NCBI GenBank assembly: GCA_947449135.1
Contig: CANFQO010000009.1
Location: forward strand, 1-64,000
DNA length: 64,000 nucleotides
Reading direction: 5' to 3'
Source: Planctomycetaceae bacterium
Lineage (GTDB): Bacteria > Planctomycetota > Planctomycetia > Pirellulales > UBA1268
Shown: one piece after another, positions 28,500-38,259 of the stretch
Numbering within the stretch: position 1 is the first letter of the stretch
Layout of the letters: the number at the start of each line of letters is the position of its first letter
The notes under the pieces: model-generated
What the model was told of the DNA's origin: nothing
What the model saw: the letters and a program-made list of their open reading frames with translations, nothing else
The model's database searches: none
Position numbers and translations under genes: made by a program

Positions 28500-29000
28500 A
28501 TGACGGTTGCGGGCACGTGCGATGACCTCCTCGCCTTCGATATCACGTTGCATGGACGCGGTTCGGGAACGGCTGAACTGCCGTCGGTCGATACCTATCA
28601 GGATGCCTGGGGTTCATGGCCCACGCTGGTCATGCCGAACGAACTGCTGGCGGTGCCGATGGTGATCGGATTCGACGAGTCGTTCGATCTGCTCAACCAA
28701 CTGGAACGGATGTACGCGGAGCCTGACGGCTCGTTTGTCTGGACGAGCCCCCGTGACGGTCGGTGGTGGCAAGTGGACGGCAATGCCTTCGAGAAAGACG
28801 GCCGTGTGCTGTTGGTGGACCTCAAGGGGAGCTGCCCCGCGTCCCAATTCGACCGCCTGTTGGCTGCATTTGGCTGGCCGCAGCAGGCTATGATCATGCA
28901 ACTGGTGCGGGCGGCGATGTTTCTCGACGAACCGACGTTTCGTCGACACGCCCGCTGCCGCGGGACCGCCGGGGATGGGCAGACTCTGCGGCCCCGGTAA
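28500..29000 (+). CDS. Hypothetical protein
   Basis: 166 aa, cytoplasmic by composition (no signal peptide or membrane segment). Not recognised. It carries Trp/Phe-rich segments (DAWGSWPTLVMPNELL, DGSFVWTSPRDGRWWQVDG) in a mixed alpha/beta pattern and a short basic C-terminus. It follows cutA by 29 bp on the same strand, so it may be co-transcribed with cutA and the phosphoesterase-like gene. Confidence 0.6.
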   Translation: MTVAGTCDDLLAFDITLHGRGSGTAELPSVDTYQDAWGSWPTLVMPNELLAVPMVIGFDESFDLLNQLERMYAEPDGSFVWTSPRDGRWWQVDGNAFEKDGRVLLVDLKGSCPASQFDRLLAAFGWPQQAMIMQLVRAAMFLDEPTFRRHARCRGTAGDGQTLRPR

Positions 29001-29088
29001 ATGACCAGTGGCAACGATTATGCCGTCGGATCGATCGTTGACGGGGTGCGATGCCCAAAGTCAGCCGATAAACCGAAAGAGAGCCGTT

Positions 29089-29991
29089 ATGGCGAGGAAT
29101 ATTCGCGGGGAGACCATGCAGATGGGCAGTGTCGAGCGGGCTGAGCGGAGGGTTGGTGGCAGGCTGTTGCGCGGGGTGGCAACGTACGGGAACGTCTTCC
29201 GTTCGTCACTGACGCTGGTCGCATTGGGAGCGGCGCTCTTTGGCGGTGCCACCACGGTCGCTGCCGAATTCTCCGGCATGGAGCCAGTGGCCGTGAGGGA
29301 TGCCGTCGGTGGCGGCATCCATGCGTACCATGCGGGTGATTACGATCGGGCGTACGACGACCTCACCAATGCCATCGAGGCCGGCACCGACGATCCACGC
29401 AGCTACTACTTCCGCGGGCTCGCCGCCCTCAAGCTCGGCCGTACGAGCGAAGCAGAGGCCGACTTCATCACAGGAGCGGACCGCGAGGTGTCGACGGGCA
29501 GCATCCGACGCGTGTCGCAGTCGCTGGAGCGGGTTCAGGGGCACGACCGTCTCAAGCTTGAACGCTTTCGGGCACGGGCCCGACTCGGGGCGTTGCAGCG
29601 GGATCAGGAAATGTATGGTCGGCGATATTCGACGATCGAGGATGCCAGCACCGACGTTCGTCGCCGCCGCCGCCCCGAAAATGTCCGTTCAGATCTCCTC
29701 GTCCCTCGGGAGATGCCGGCTGTGAACGCACTGCCACCCGCAGGCACGGTCGAGGAAGTGCCCGCCCCGGCGGCCAGGAACGCTTCGCCTGCCGAGCCCA
29801 GCGACACCTTCGAGGATGAGCCCGCTGTCGAAGCGGACGATCCATTCGGCGTGAGGGATTCATCCCCTGACATGCCGGAAAGCAGTGCCGATGAGAGGGC
29901 TGTGCAGGACGAGCTCACCTCGGCCGAGGACGAAGACACTCTGGGCGAGAGAGCGGTTCAAAGCGAGGTCGAGGCTGTCGAGGGACGCTGA
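29089..29991 (+). CDS. Secreted TPR protein with acidic disordered tail
   Basis: 300 aa from the ATG at 29089. Hydrophobic signal segment (residues about 39-60, SSLTLVALGAALFGGATTVAA), then two TPR-like units (GIHAYHAGDYDRAYDDLTNAI, SYYFRGLAALKLGRTSEAEADF), an Arg-rich helix, and about 110 residues of Glu/Asp/Pro-rich, probably disordered sequence. TPRs usually mediate protein contacts; the partner is unknown. Planctomycetes encode many proteins of this form. Confidence 0.65.
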   Translation: MARNIRGETMQMGSVERAERRVGGRLLRGVATYGNVFRSSLTLVALGAALFGGATTVAAEFSGMEPVAVRDAVGGGIHAYHAGDYDRAYDDLTNAIEAGTDDPRSYYFRGLAALKLGRTSEAEADFITGADREVSTGSIRRVSQSLERVQGHDRLKLERFRARARLGALQRDQEMYGRRYSTIEDASTDVRRRRRPENVRSDLLVPREMPAVNALPPAGTVEEVPAPAARNASPAEPSDTFEDEPAVEADDPFGVRDSSPDMPESSADERAVQDELTSAEDEDTLGERAVQSEVEAVEGR

Positions 29992-30036
29992 CGCGGTGAT
30001 AGCGTCTGGCGAGGACACGCCGCCGTGATGGCGAGG

Positions 30037-30099
30037 ATCAACTGTCCTGCATCCACGATCAACGATCCTGCATTCGCAATCAATGATCCTGCATTCGCA
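30037..30099. repeat. Three 21-bp tandem repeats at the DUF423 3' end
   Basis: Units at 30037-30057, 30058-30078 and 30079-30099, consensus ATCAAyGATCCTGCATTCGCA. The unit nearest the gene encodes the last residues of the DUF423 protein (RMQDH and stop); the others are downstream copies, each keeping an in-frame stop. It looks like recent slippage expansion of the gene's 3' end. Confidence 0.8.
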
Positions 30100-30472
30100 G
30101 GGCGGCGGCAGCCAGCAGTGCCCAGCCGATGAGGAAAAGTACGCCCCCGATTGGCACGATCGCCCCCAGAATCTTCACGCCCGAGAGGGCCAGTGCCGCC
30201 AGGCACCCGCTGAAGATCAGTGTGCCGATGAGAAAGCACCAGCCGGCGGCAAGCAGCAGACCTCGGGCGTGCGCCGCCTGTGGCAAAGCCGCCGCCACCG
30301 CGAGCATCAAAAGTGCCAAGCCGTGATAGAGGCAGTAGCGAACGGCCGTCTCCCAGTTGTCAGCCCGGCCGGTGGCATCGAGCACGGCCTTGAGACCATG
30401 CGCTCCAAACGAGCCCGCCGCCACGCCGACACCGCCAAGAAGGCTGCCGGAGAGAAGAAAAAACCGCAGCAT
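30080..30472 (-). CDS. DUF423 family membrane protein
   Basis: 130 aa from the ATG at 30472 (frame open to 30520). Four hydrophobic segments: LSGSLLGGVGVAAGSFG, a middle pair around ALLMLAVAAAL and LLLAAGWCFLIGTLIFSG, and GAIVPIGGVLFLIGWALLAAAAL. The GSFGAHGLK motif and the YHGLALL segment fit DUF423. No function is established for this small inner-membrane family. It follows the secretin gene on the same strand with 48 bp between the chosen start and the secretin stop. Confidence 0.85.
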   Translation of the reverse strand: MLRFFLLSGSLLGGVGVAAGSFGAHGLKAVLDATGRADNWETAVRYCLYHGLALLMLAVAAALPQAAHARGLLLAAGWCFLIGTLIFSGCLAALALSGVKILGAIVPIGGVLFLIGWALLAAAALRMQDH

Positions 30473-30520
30473 GCGGGGGGCTCCAGGGGAATCGCGGGAG
30501 GACTGGCTCTGGAGAATCAC

Positions 30521-33376
30521 TCAGGGGCGGTTGACACCGAGGAGTTTGTCCTCCTCTTCCTCCTGGATGATGATCCGCGGCGTCACCATCAGCATCAGGC
30601 TGTCGGTTGTGCGGCCCATGCCCACGTTCTTGAAGAGGCGGTTGACGTAGGGGATCTTCGAGAGGATCGGCACGCCAAACTCGTTGCGGCCTTCCCGTAG
30701 TCGCTTGATTCCTCCGAGAAGCACCGTGCCTCCGTCAGGGACGCTGACGGTGGTGGTGACCGTCGTGAAGATGAATTCCGGCAATTGGATCGTGGTGCCT
30801 CGGGAGAAGGTCTCTTCCTCGCGATCAGCCTTCGCCTGGGTTTGAAGGCCGGCCTGGAGACCGCCGCCGGCATTGGCGTCGCCGTTCAGGCCTGTCTTCT
30901 CGTCGCTGCTCTTCGACTTCGTGGACCGCGTTCCCTCGAACTGAAACTGCTCAACGCGACCGATCTGCGAGAAGAACGGCACGAGCGTCAGCCGCACGAA
31001 TCGCCTGTCGCTGGAGACGACTGCCTGCACGTTCACGGCGGTGCCCTCGGAGAGCACGGTGATCACCGGCTGCTGGGCGGCGGCAAAGTCACCGACCACC
31101 GGTACGACGCTCGTGACGAACGGCCGCTGGGTGGTGTCGGAGATGAAGGCGTTCTGGCCATTGAAGAGCGTGACCTTCGGCGCCTGCATGACATTTGATC
31201 GGGTGTTGCCCTGAGCCGCCTGGATCAGGAAAAACGCTTCGATGTCGCTGAGAATCGCGAAACCAAAGTTGGCTGCCGATGTGGACGGGTCGGGCAGGCC
31301 CGGCAGCGATGGGACGGTGGCGCTGCCAAAACTGTTTTGACGAAACGGTAACGAGAAGTTGCTGGGGATTTGCTGGGCCTGCGTCTGGCCCGCGGTAGTG
31401 CCACCGGCGGTCGTGCCACCGAGGGAGCTGGAACCGAGGGCCACGCCCGGTCTGCCCGTGTTGTCGAGGCCGATCGTCTGACTTTGGCTTCCAGGCGCGG
31501 TCTGGAGGCCGAGCGAAGACGGGTTGAGGGAGCTGTTATTCTGGGTGGGAATGGCCGTCATGTTGAGCGGCGTGTGGACACCGGTCTGGATGTTGAAGTC
31601 GAAGTCGACGCCGATCCGCTCGAAGAAGGTGTCGTTCAAGCGGATAAACCGCACCTCGATCGTCACCTGGAGATCCTGCAGCCGGCGGAGCTGTTCGAGC
31701 AGGTCGGCGATTTCTTCGTGCACTTCCTGCGTCTGGCTCACGACGATGCTGAGGTTCGTGGCAAATTGTTGGATGGCGCCGGTGCCACCTACGGTGTTCC
31801 AGGTCGTCGGAGCGACCGTGTTTTGGATCAGTTCGATGAGCGACTGGAAGTCGGCCTGGCTGCCGCCGCCGGTCGGGGCGCCAAAGGGAATGGAAGGGGT
31901 CGAGCCCATCGTGGGGGCACCGCCCCCGGCCTGGAACTGTGCCAGCGATGCGGGATCGATGGCCGCATTCCCGCCCGCCCGGCTCACACCGTTGATGCCG
32001 ACCGGAGGCGGGCCGTACTCCACAGACGCGTTGCCGTTCCTCGGAAGCCGGGAGTAGCCGTCGCGGAGGGCGCCCGTGATGCCGAGGCCATCGGAGGAGA
32101 AATTCGGAATCGGGATCACGAGATCGGCCACGGGGTAGGAGACGCTATAGACATCTCCCTTCACCAGCCGCGGGCTCGTCACCTTGAGTACCTCGTCCTT
32201 GACCACGCAATCGAGGTGGAGCGGTTCGAGCAGCAGCTTGAGAGCGCTCTTCAGCGAGATCGGCTGGTCGAGGGAGATGGTCACCGGCGTATCGCTGCGG
32301 ACCGCCTCCTGTTCGAGGCCGACCATGTCGAGATGGATCGGCACGTCCGCCTGCTTGGCCAACGCGTCGAGAACGGCTGAGAGCGGCTGGTCACGGTGCG
32401 AAGCTTTCACCTTCACGCTCATCCGCTTTTGGATCTGCAATTCCGCAGGCGTCGCCCGGGCACGCCCTTCTGCCTGAAGTCGGGTGCGGTTCTTCGTCAG
32501 GTCTTCCCAGTCGCGGGTGGTCGGAAACTCGATCGGTCCGACGAAGGGAATGGAGGAACGGTCGGTATCCTCTGCCACGTCCAGAAAGCCGTCCCGCTTA
32601 TCTCCCTCGATCGACTTCTGTGTGTCGAGACGGCGGATGACGCGGCTCTGCGAGAGCAGCTGCCGCACGATCGGGTTGTCGGGAGCGAGTTGGCCGGCTT
32701 TCTTGGCGACCGCCTCGGCCTCGGGAAACCGTTGGGTGTCGATGAGCGAGTTGTATTCGTCCACGAGCATCGCGAGGCGTTGATCGACCTCGACCTTCTG
32801 GGCCCGTTCGCGGTCGACGCGGGCGTCGATCTGTGCGCTTCGCCGCTCCATCTCGAGCTCGCCCCGTCGTTTGCCGGTTGATTCCTCGATGTCGCGACGG
32901 GCGCGTTCGATTCGCTGCTGGAGCTGTGTCCGGACCTTCTCGGGCACGGCCGGATCGGCGACCTTCGCAGCCGCTTCGTCGAGCAGGGCGAGCGCATCGG
33001 CGGGGGATCGCTGCGCCGTGCGTCTGGCCTCAAGTTGCTTGGCGGCGACTTCCGCCGAGATCCGCGCCACGAGGAGATCATCGGGCACAGGGGCTGCGAC
33101 ACCACTCTCGGCGGTCTCGCGGCCTGCCTTGGCAGAACCGTTCTCTGCCGATTGGGAAATCGCGTCTTGCATGATTCGACGGGCGGCGGCCGCTTCGGCG
33201 GTGGCTGCCGGGAGTTCCTCCGAGGCATCCTCTTGCGCCTGAAGCCCCTTCGGTGTGCCCAGACCCGAAACCAGGCAGGCGAGGCCGAGCATGACCACGA
33301 ACACACGGCTTCGAATCTGAGCCGTGTGGGCCAGAAGGACTGGTTTGATGACCGACAGGTTGATCGCTCGTACCAT
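30521..33376 (-). CDS. Secretin-type outer-membrane pore protein (GspD/PilQ-like)
   Basis: 951 aa from the ATG at 33376; the longest frame continues upstream to 33658, overlapping the PAS-GAF-REC gene. N-terminal hydrophobic segment (VFVVMLGLACLVSGLG), then a long helical, charged region (residues about 60-330) likely to form coiled coil, an STN/N-domain-like unit (PLSAVLDALAKQADVPIHLDM), and the secretin core with a C-terminal VPDGGTVLLGGIK, SKIPYVNRLFK and LMLMVTPRII signature. Linkers rich in Gly/Thr/Gln lie inside the core. Secretins form outer-membrane rings for type II secretion or type IV pili; no other secretion gene is adjacent, so the system is unassigned. Confidence 0.85.
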   Translation of the reverse strand: MVRAINLSVIKPVLLAHTAQIRSRVFVVMLGLACLVSGLGTPKGLQAQEDASEELPAATAEAAAARRIMQDAISQSAENGSAKAGRETAESGVAAPVPDDLLVARISAEVAAKQLEARRTAQRSPADALALLDEAAAKVADPAVPEKVRTQLQQRIERARRDIEESTGKRRGELEMERRSAQIDARVDRERAQKVEVDQRLAMLVDEYNSLIDTQRFPEAEAVAKKAGQLAPDNPIVRQLLSQSRVIRRLDTQKSIEGDKRDGFLDVAEDTDRSSIPFVGPIEFPTTRDWEDLTKNRTRLQAEGRARATPAELQIQKRMSVKVKASHRDQPLSAVLDALAKQADVPIHLDMVGLEQEAVRSDTPVTISLDQPISLKSALKLLLEPLHLDCVVKDEVLKVTSPRLVKGDVYSVSYPVADLVIPIPNFSSDGLGITGALRDGYSRLPRNGNASVEYGPPPVGINGVSRAGGNAAIDPASLAQFQAGGGAPTMGSTPSIPFGAPTGGGSQADFQSLIELIQNTVAPTTWNTVGGTGAIQQFATNLSIVVSQTQEVHEEIADLLEQLRRLQDLQVTIEVRFIRLNDTFFERIGVDFDFNIQTGVHTPLNMTAIPTQNNSSLNPSSLGLQTAPGSQSQTIGLDNTGRPGVALGSSSLGGTTAGGTTAGQTQAQQIPSNFSLPFRQNSFGSATVPSLPGLPDPSTSAANFGFAILSDIEAFFLIQAAQGNTRSNVMQAPKVTLFNGQNAFISDTTQRPFVTSVVPVVGDFAAAQQPVITVLSEGTAVNVQAVVSSDRRFVRLTLVPFFSQIGRVEQFQFEGTRSTKSKSSDEKTGLNGDANAGGGLQAGLQTQAKADREEETFSRGTTIQLPEFIFTTVTTTVSVPDGGTVLLGGIKRLREGRNEFGVPILSKIPYVNRLFKNVGMGRTTDSLMLMVTPRIIIQEEEEDKLLGVNRP

Positions 33377-33494
33377 TGATGCTGCTTCCTGTGCGCAGGA
33401 CCGGTGTCGCAGGCGGGAGGAGTACCTGCCCCCGTGAAGGCGGGTCAAGGTCAGGTCGGGGCAGTCATGCCTCCCAGCCTTTCCAGGCTGCCAG

Positions 33495-33517
33495 AGTGGC
33501 CGTTCTGGCCACTTTTT
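33495..33517 (+). terminator. Hairpin with T-run between two minus-strand genes
   Basis: Stem AGTGGCC/GGCCACT, 5-nt loop, then TTTTT on the plus strand. Both neighbouring genes are on the minus strand, where the same hairpin is preceded by an A-run, so its role as a terminator is uncertain. Confidence 0.3.
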
Positions 33518-33557
33518 CGCAGACGCGGCACACAGCCCATCCCTCGCGATGGGGGTG

Positions 33558-35123
33558 CTAGCCGTTGCGGGCCGGGTTTCCGACCGCGGTTGGCCCGGCG
33601 GCAAGGAGCGGTGATCGCCCGAGGACCTTTTCCACCGTGTCGAGCAGTTGATCAACACGAAATGGCTTAAAGAGCACGAGATCGATGCCCGCCTGGCGAG
33701 CCTTGACGATCGAGTGGCCCGGGTCGTATCCGAATCCGGTCATCAGCACGAGCGGCACGAGGTCTCGCAATTCGCGGAGTTTGACCAGGAGTTCATAGCC
33801 GTTCATGTCGGGCAGACGGATGTCTGCGATGATCACATCGTATGCCTCGGCGCCGCAGGCCCGCACCATCGATGCCGCCTCCGTACCGTCGCGGGCCGTT
33901 TCCACGGTGCAGCCATACCGTTCGAGCAGTGCATGCGCCGCAGCCCGCACCTGTTCGTCAGCATCCACCACAAGAATGCGGCGGCCTGCCAACGTCGGAT
34001 GGCGATCGCCCTGTCGGCGTTGCGCGTGTGCCGAACTGGGCGTCATCTGCTCGCCCACTTTCTGGATTACCTGCTTGATGTCACGGGCATTGCGGAGAAT
34101 TCGCTGCAGCCGCTCGACGACGTCGGCGTCGTGGCCGATGTAGCGCTCCATGACGCTGACGGCATCGTTCAGGATGTCATCCACCGGCAGCGCCACGGCA
34201 CCATGGATGGCCTCGATGCTCTCCGCTGCGGTTGAGGCCTTCTCGGCCACGAGCAGTTCAAGCGTGTTCAGGGCGGCAGCGACGTCGCGAGAGAAGATTT
34301 CGAGAAATCGCAGGTCGGTGTCCGTGAAACCGCCTGGTTCCGGGCTCTCAACATTGAAGGTGCCGATGACCTGTTCGTGGAGCATGAGGGGCACGGTAAG
34401 CGAGCTTTTCGCCCCTTTGCAGCCCTCAAGGTAGAGCGGGTCTTTCGTGGTGTCGTTGCAGAAGTAGCTGCTGCCGGTGGCGGCGACGTAGCCGGTCACG
34501 CCGTTGTTTTCGGGACGCGCGTAGAGCACGCGAGTCTCTGCTGCGGGTTGCATGCCCACCGCGAGTAACGGCTCCAGGCGGCCCGTCTGACGATCGAGCA
34601 GCCGGATTTCGACAACGTCGAACTGCAACAGATCCTTCGAGTAGAAGAGGATGTTGCTCTTCAGCAGATCGATCCGTTCCTCGACGGTCATGTCGGCCAG
34701 TTCCGCCGGAGCGAGATCGGCGAGTTGCTGCCCCGCCTGATGGATCGCCGCGAGTTTCTGCTGTTCGAGGATGGTGTGCGTGACATCCCGCACCGCTGCC
34801 ACAGCGACGGGACCGACTGCGTCGGCGGTGCCGACCGCAGCCTGCAGGTGAAAGTAGCGGTTGTCGGCGGTTCGCAGTGTCGCCGTCGTCGTGCGGCCCG
34901 TGGAGATCGTCACGGCGAAGAGGCCGGTATCGGTCCCCAGGATCTCGGGGCGGTCGAGAGCATCAAAAAAGTTGAGGCCCCGCAGGTCGGCCTTGTGGCA
35001 CCAGTTCGCCAGAAGACCGTTAGACCAGACGATGGTGTTGTCGCCGCGAACCAGCGCGATGCCATCCGGAAGATGCTCCAGAACGGCCCCGGCATCGCAT
35101 GCCCCAGGTGGGTTCTGGCTCAT
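33558..35123 (-). CDS. PAS-GAF-receiver signalling protein
   Basis: 521 aa from the ATG at 35123 (frame open to 35315). Domains in order: PAS (about 10-120; LPDGIALVRGDNTIVWSN), a helical link, GAF (about 150-310; GVTGYVAATGSSYFCNDTT), a helical segment resembling a dimerisation helix with a lone His (EAIHGAVALPVDDIL, near 330), then a complete receiver domain (about 400-515) with acidic pocket VVDADEQVR, phospho-acceptor Asp in VIIADIRLPDMNG, and conserved Thr and Lys in LMTGFG and LFKPF. There is no HATPase domain, so it cannot autophosphorylate. It lies 181 bp upstream of the secretin gene on the same strand, divergent from sdhC. Confidence 0.82.
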   Translation of the reverse strand: MSQNPPGACDAGAVLEHLPDGIALVRGDNTIVWSNGLLANWCHKADLRGLNFFDALDRPEILGTDTGLFAVTISTGRTTTATLRTADNRYFHLQAAVGTADAVGPVAVAAVRDVTHTILEQQKLAAIHQAGQQLADLAPAELADMTVEERIDLLKSNILFYSKDLLQFDVVEIRLLDRQTGRLEPLLAVGMQPAAETRVLYARPENNGVTGYVAATGSSYFCNDTTKDPLYLEGCKGAKSSLTVPLMLHEQVIGTFNVESPEPGGFTDTDLRFLEIFSRDVAAALNTLELLVAEKASTAAESIEAIHGAVALPVDDILNDAVSVMERYIGHDADVVERLQRILRNARDIKQVIQKVGEQMTPSSAHAQRRQGDRHPTLAGRRILVVDADEQVRAAAHALLERYGCTVETARDGTEAASMVRACGAEAYDVIIADIRLPDMNGYELLVKLRELRDLVPLVLMTGFGYDPGHSIVKARQAGIDLVLFKPFRVDQLLDTVEKVLGRSPLLAAGPTAVGNPARNG

Positions 35124-35352
35124 GGAGGATGGAACTGGATTGGGCACCAACGACCCTCCGCGCACCGGTCGAACACTCAAGATCAGTATAAAATCGGACG
35201 CTGGGCTCGCCAAATGCAGTGTCGCCGTTGCCGCGTCGGTCGCCAAATCTATACTCCCCGTATACTCTTGGACGCCGGCGGATGGCACCGATCCCGCCGT
35301 GTGAATCACCGGCATTGAATCCGGCGTTAAATACAGTGCAGCGAGGCAGTTT

Positions 35353-36201
35353 GTGACCGCGAACGACCCATCCCAATCCTTCTTTGCCCGGCACCAGTTT
35401 CTGATCTACCGGCTGTTCTCGTTGGCGGGCTTGATGCCGGTCGGCGCCTTCCTGGTGGTGCACCTCCTCACCAATGCCTCGGTGCTCGCCGGTCCGGGTG
35501 TCTTCCAGTCACGAGTGGACATGATCCACTCGCTGGGGCCGCTGCTCGTGCCAATCGAGTGGGCATTCATTTTCCTGCCGATGCTCTTCCATGCCGTGGT
35601 CGGGTTCGTGATCATCGCCAACGGCATGCCGAACGTGGGCTCCTACGCGTATGTGGGCAATGTTCGCTACACGTTGCAGCGGGCGACCGGCATGATCGCC
35701 TTCGTCTTCATCATCTGGCACATCACGCAGTTGCACTGGTTGGGAACTCCGTTCGGCGGCGGCAGGTTCGATCCACACCACGCGACCAGTTCCGCGGCAG
35801 TCGTCCTGCGGCCCCTGTTGATCACCATCTTGTACGCAGTGGGTATCCTGTCGACCGTGTTTCACTTTTCAAACGGCCTTTGGACGCTTGGCATCACATG
35901 GGGCTTGTGGACGAGTCCCGCCGCGATGCGACGGGCCAACTTGATCAGCATCATGCTGGGCGTGTTGTTGGGCGGTGCCGGTCTCGGGGCGCTGGGCGGC
36001 ATGCGGCGAGTCGATGTCGAGCAGGCCAGGGCGATTGAAAATCGGATGGATGATGTGAAGCGGATGCTGGAAGGCGGTGAGGCCCCGCTGCAAGGCGATC
36101 CGTCGCACGGGCGGTCTCCAGCCGTCCACACGTCCGAACCGGCAAGCATCCCCGTCGTGCCCACGTCCGGATCCGCAGCACGCACCCCGTCAGGAGGTTG
36201 A
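35353..36201 (+). CDS. sdhC: Succinate dehydrogenase cytochrome b558 subunit
   Basis: 282 aa, GTG start. Five membrane segments with haem-ligand His candidates in VVHLLTN, MLFHAVVGF, IIWHITQLHW and STVFHFSNG: the diheme single-subunit anchor of type-B complex II. Residues after about 210 form a hydrophilic, disordered tail not expected in the minimal subunit. First gene of sdhCAB, which oxidises succinate and reduces quinone (or the reverse). sdhA begins 54 bp downstream. Confidence 0.92.
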   Translation: MTANDPSQSFFARHQFLIYRLFSLAGLMPVGAFLVVHLLTNASVLAGPGVFQSRVDMIHSLGPLLVPIEWAFIFLPMLFHAVVGFVIIANGMPNVGSYAYVGNVRYTLQRATGMIAFVFIIWHITQLHWLGTPFGGGRFDPHHATSSAAVVLRPLLITILYAVGILSTVFHFSNGLWTLGITWGLWTSPAAMRRANLISIMLGVLLGGAGLGALGGMRRVDVEQARAIENRMDDVKRMLEGGEAPLQGDPSHGRSPAVHTSEPASIPVVPTSGSAARTPSGG

Positions 36202-36255
36202 TCAACCTCTGGTCAACCTCTGATCAAACATGGCAAATCAAGGAGCCCGAGCATC

Positions 36256-38259
36256 ATGGCACAACCCAGAGTCCTCGTGATCGGTGGTGGACTGGCCGGA
36301 CTTTCCGCCACCATGCGACTGGCCGAGCTCGGCATCAACGTCGATCTGGTCAGCCTCGTCCCCGTCAAGCGATCCCACAGCGTCTGTGCCCAGGGTGGGA
36401 TCAACAGCGTCAATTCGCTCACCCGGCAGCAGGGCGACAGCGAATGGAAGCACTTCGATGACACCGTCTACGGCGGCGACTTCCTGCAGCATCAGCCCCC
36501 CGTCAAGGAGATGGCCGACTGGGGCCCCAGGATCGTCGACTTGATGGATCGGCTTGGCGTGCCCTTCAACCGCACGCCAGAGGGTTTTCGCGATCAGCGA
36601 CGGTTCGGTGGCACGCTCTTCAAGCGGACCGCCTTTGCCGGCGCCACGACGGGCCAGCAGTTGCTCTATTCGCTGGACGAGCAGGTGCGGCGCTGGGAGG
36701 TGGAGGGAAAGGTCAAGAAGTGGGAGTTCTGGGATTTCCTGGAGCCGGTGCTCGACGACGCGGGCCGATGCCGTGGCGCGATCTGCCAGGATCTCGTCAC
36801 CATGCAGTTTCGCGCCTTCCCGGCGGATGCGGTGATCCTCGCCACGGGTGGCTGTGGCTTGCTCTACGGTCGCTCGACGATGTCGATGGTCTGCACGGGC
36901 AGCGCCGTGAGCAGGGCCTACAGGGCAGGTGCCTGGTACGGCAACGGCGAGTTCATTCAGGTGCACCCGACCGCCATTCCTGGTGCCGACAAGCTGCGGC
37001 TGATGAGCGAGAGCGCCCGCGGGGAGGGGGGCCGGGTGTGGGTTCCCAAGACGCCACACGATCCCCGCGATCCCCGGGACATTCCGGAGTCGGAGCGGAG
37101 CTACTTCCTTGAGGAACGGTATCCCAAGTATGGGAATCTCGTGCCGCGGGATATCGCCACCCGTGAGATCTTCGACATCTGCACCAACGAGGGGCTATCG
37201 GTCGAGAAGGATCGGCTCTGCGTCTATCTCGATCTCACGCATGTGCCGCGGGAGACGCTCGATCGCAAGCTGGGCGGCATCCTGGAGATCTACGAGAAAT
37301 TCCAGGGTGTCGATCCGCGGGTCGTGCCCATGAAGATCTTCCCTGCCGTCCACTATTCGATGGGCGGTCTGTGGGTTGACTACGAAAAGAGCAGCTCGGG
37401 CGGTCTGGTAGAGGGTTCGCCGCGAAATCAGCAGACCAACATTCCCGGGCTGTATGCCATTGGCGAATGCGACTATCAGTACCACGGTGCCAACAGGCTC
37501 GGTGCGAATTCGCTGCTCTCCTGCATTTTCAGCGGATTGTTCTGTGCGCCGGGGGTGATCGCGGGCTGCGACGCCGGTGGCAAGAAAGCTGCGGAAGAGT
37601 CGTCGCGACTCTTCGAATCGGGCCTCCGCCGCGAAGAGGAGCGGCATCGGGCCCTGCTCGTGCGGACGGCCGGCGACGAAAACCCCTACGACCTCCACCA
37701 GCAACTCGGCAATCTCATGACCCGCGTGGCCACGGTGGTTCGCCGCAACGAGCAGTTGGTAGCCGCTTACGCCGAGGTCTGCTCGCTCGAGGAGCGGTGG
37801 AGGCGGTGCGCGGTGTCGGACTCGGGCAACTGGACAAACCAAAACGTGGTCTTCACGAAGTCGCTCGGCGACATGTTTCCGCTGGCGAAACTGATCCTCA
37901 AGGGTGCCCTGCAACGTGACGAATGTCGCGGAGCCCATTACAAACCAGACTTCGCGATGCCCGGCATCCATTCCACCGATCCGGCGGAGAAGCGGCGTGA
38001 GGCGGAGGCGTGGTGCGATCGCTTCGAGGCGAGCACCCGTCGTTGGCTGAAGTCGACAGTGGCCAAGTGTGGTCCGGAAGGCGAGCCGGAGATCTCGTAT
38101 CAGGACATCGACACATCGCTGATGCCTCCCCGTCCACGGCTCTACGGTCTGGTCGGAGGAGAGGAGATCGAGGAGGTCTGGAAGGAGCGGCAACGCGCCG
38201 CGGGTGTCGGTGGTGATGCCCAGAAGGGGTCGCCGGCCTACGCCGGAGCAACGAGCTAG
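36256..38259 (+). CDS. sdhA: Succinate dehydrogenase flavoprotein subunit
   Basis: 667 aa. Rossmann motif VIGGGLAGLSATM, covalent-FAD His in RSHSVCAQGGIN, substrate-site region HYSMGGLWVDY and the GECDYQYHGANRLGANSLL FAD contact. Oxidises succinate to fumarate at FAD; length and motifs match type-B SdhA/FrdA. Second gene of sdhCAB. A long minus-strand open frame over it (37195-38268) is a codon-bias shadow. Confidence 0.96.
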   Translation: MAQPRVLVIGGGLAGLSATMRLAELGINVDLVSLVPVKRSHSVCAQGGINSVNSLTRQQGDSEWKHFDDTVYGGDFLQHQPPVKEMADWGPRIVDLMDRLGVPFNRTPEGFRDQRRFGGTLFKRTAFAGATTGQQLLYSLDEQVRRWEVEGKVKKWEFWDFLEPVLDDAGRCRGAICQDLVTMQFRAFPADAVILATGGCGLLYGRSTMSMVCTGSAVSRAYRAGAWYGNGEFIQVHPTAIPGADKLRLMSESARGEGGRVWVPKTPHDPRDPRDIPESERSYFLEERYPKYGNLVPRDIATREIFDICTNEGLSVEKDRLCVYLDLTHVPRETLDRKLGGILEIYEKFQGVDPRVVPMKIFPAVHYSMGGLWVDYEKSSSGGLVEGSPRNQQTNIPGLYAIGECDYQYHGANRLGANSLLSCIFSGLFCAPGVIAGCDAGGKKAAEESSRLFESGLRREEERHRALLVRTAGDENPYDLHQQLGNLMTRVATVVRRNEQLVAAYAEVCSLEERWRRCAVSDSGNWTNQNVVFTKSLGDMFPLAKLILKGALQRDECRGAHYKPDFAMPGIHSTDPAEKRREAEAWCDRFEASTRRWLKSTVAKCGPEGEPEISYQDIDTSLMPPRPRLYGLVGGEEIEEVWKERQRAAGVGGDAQKGSPAYAGATS

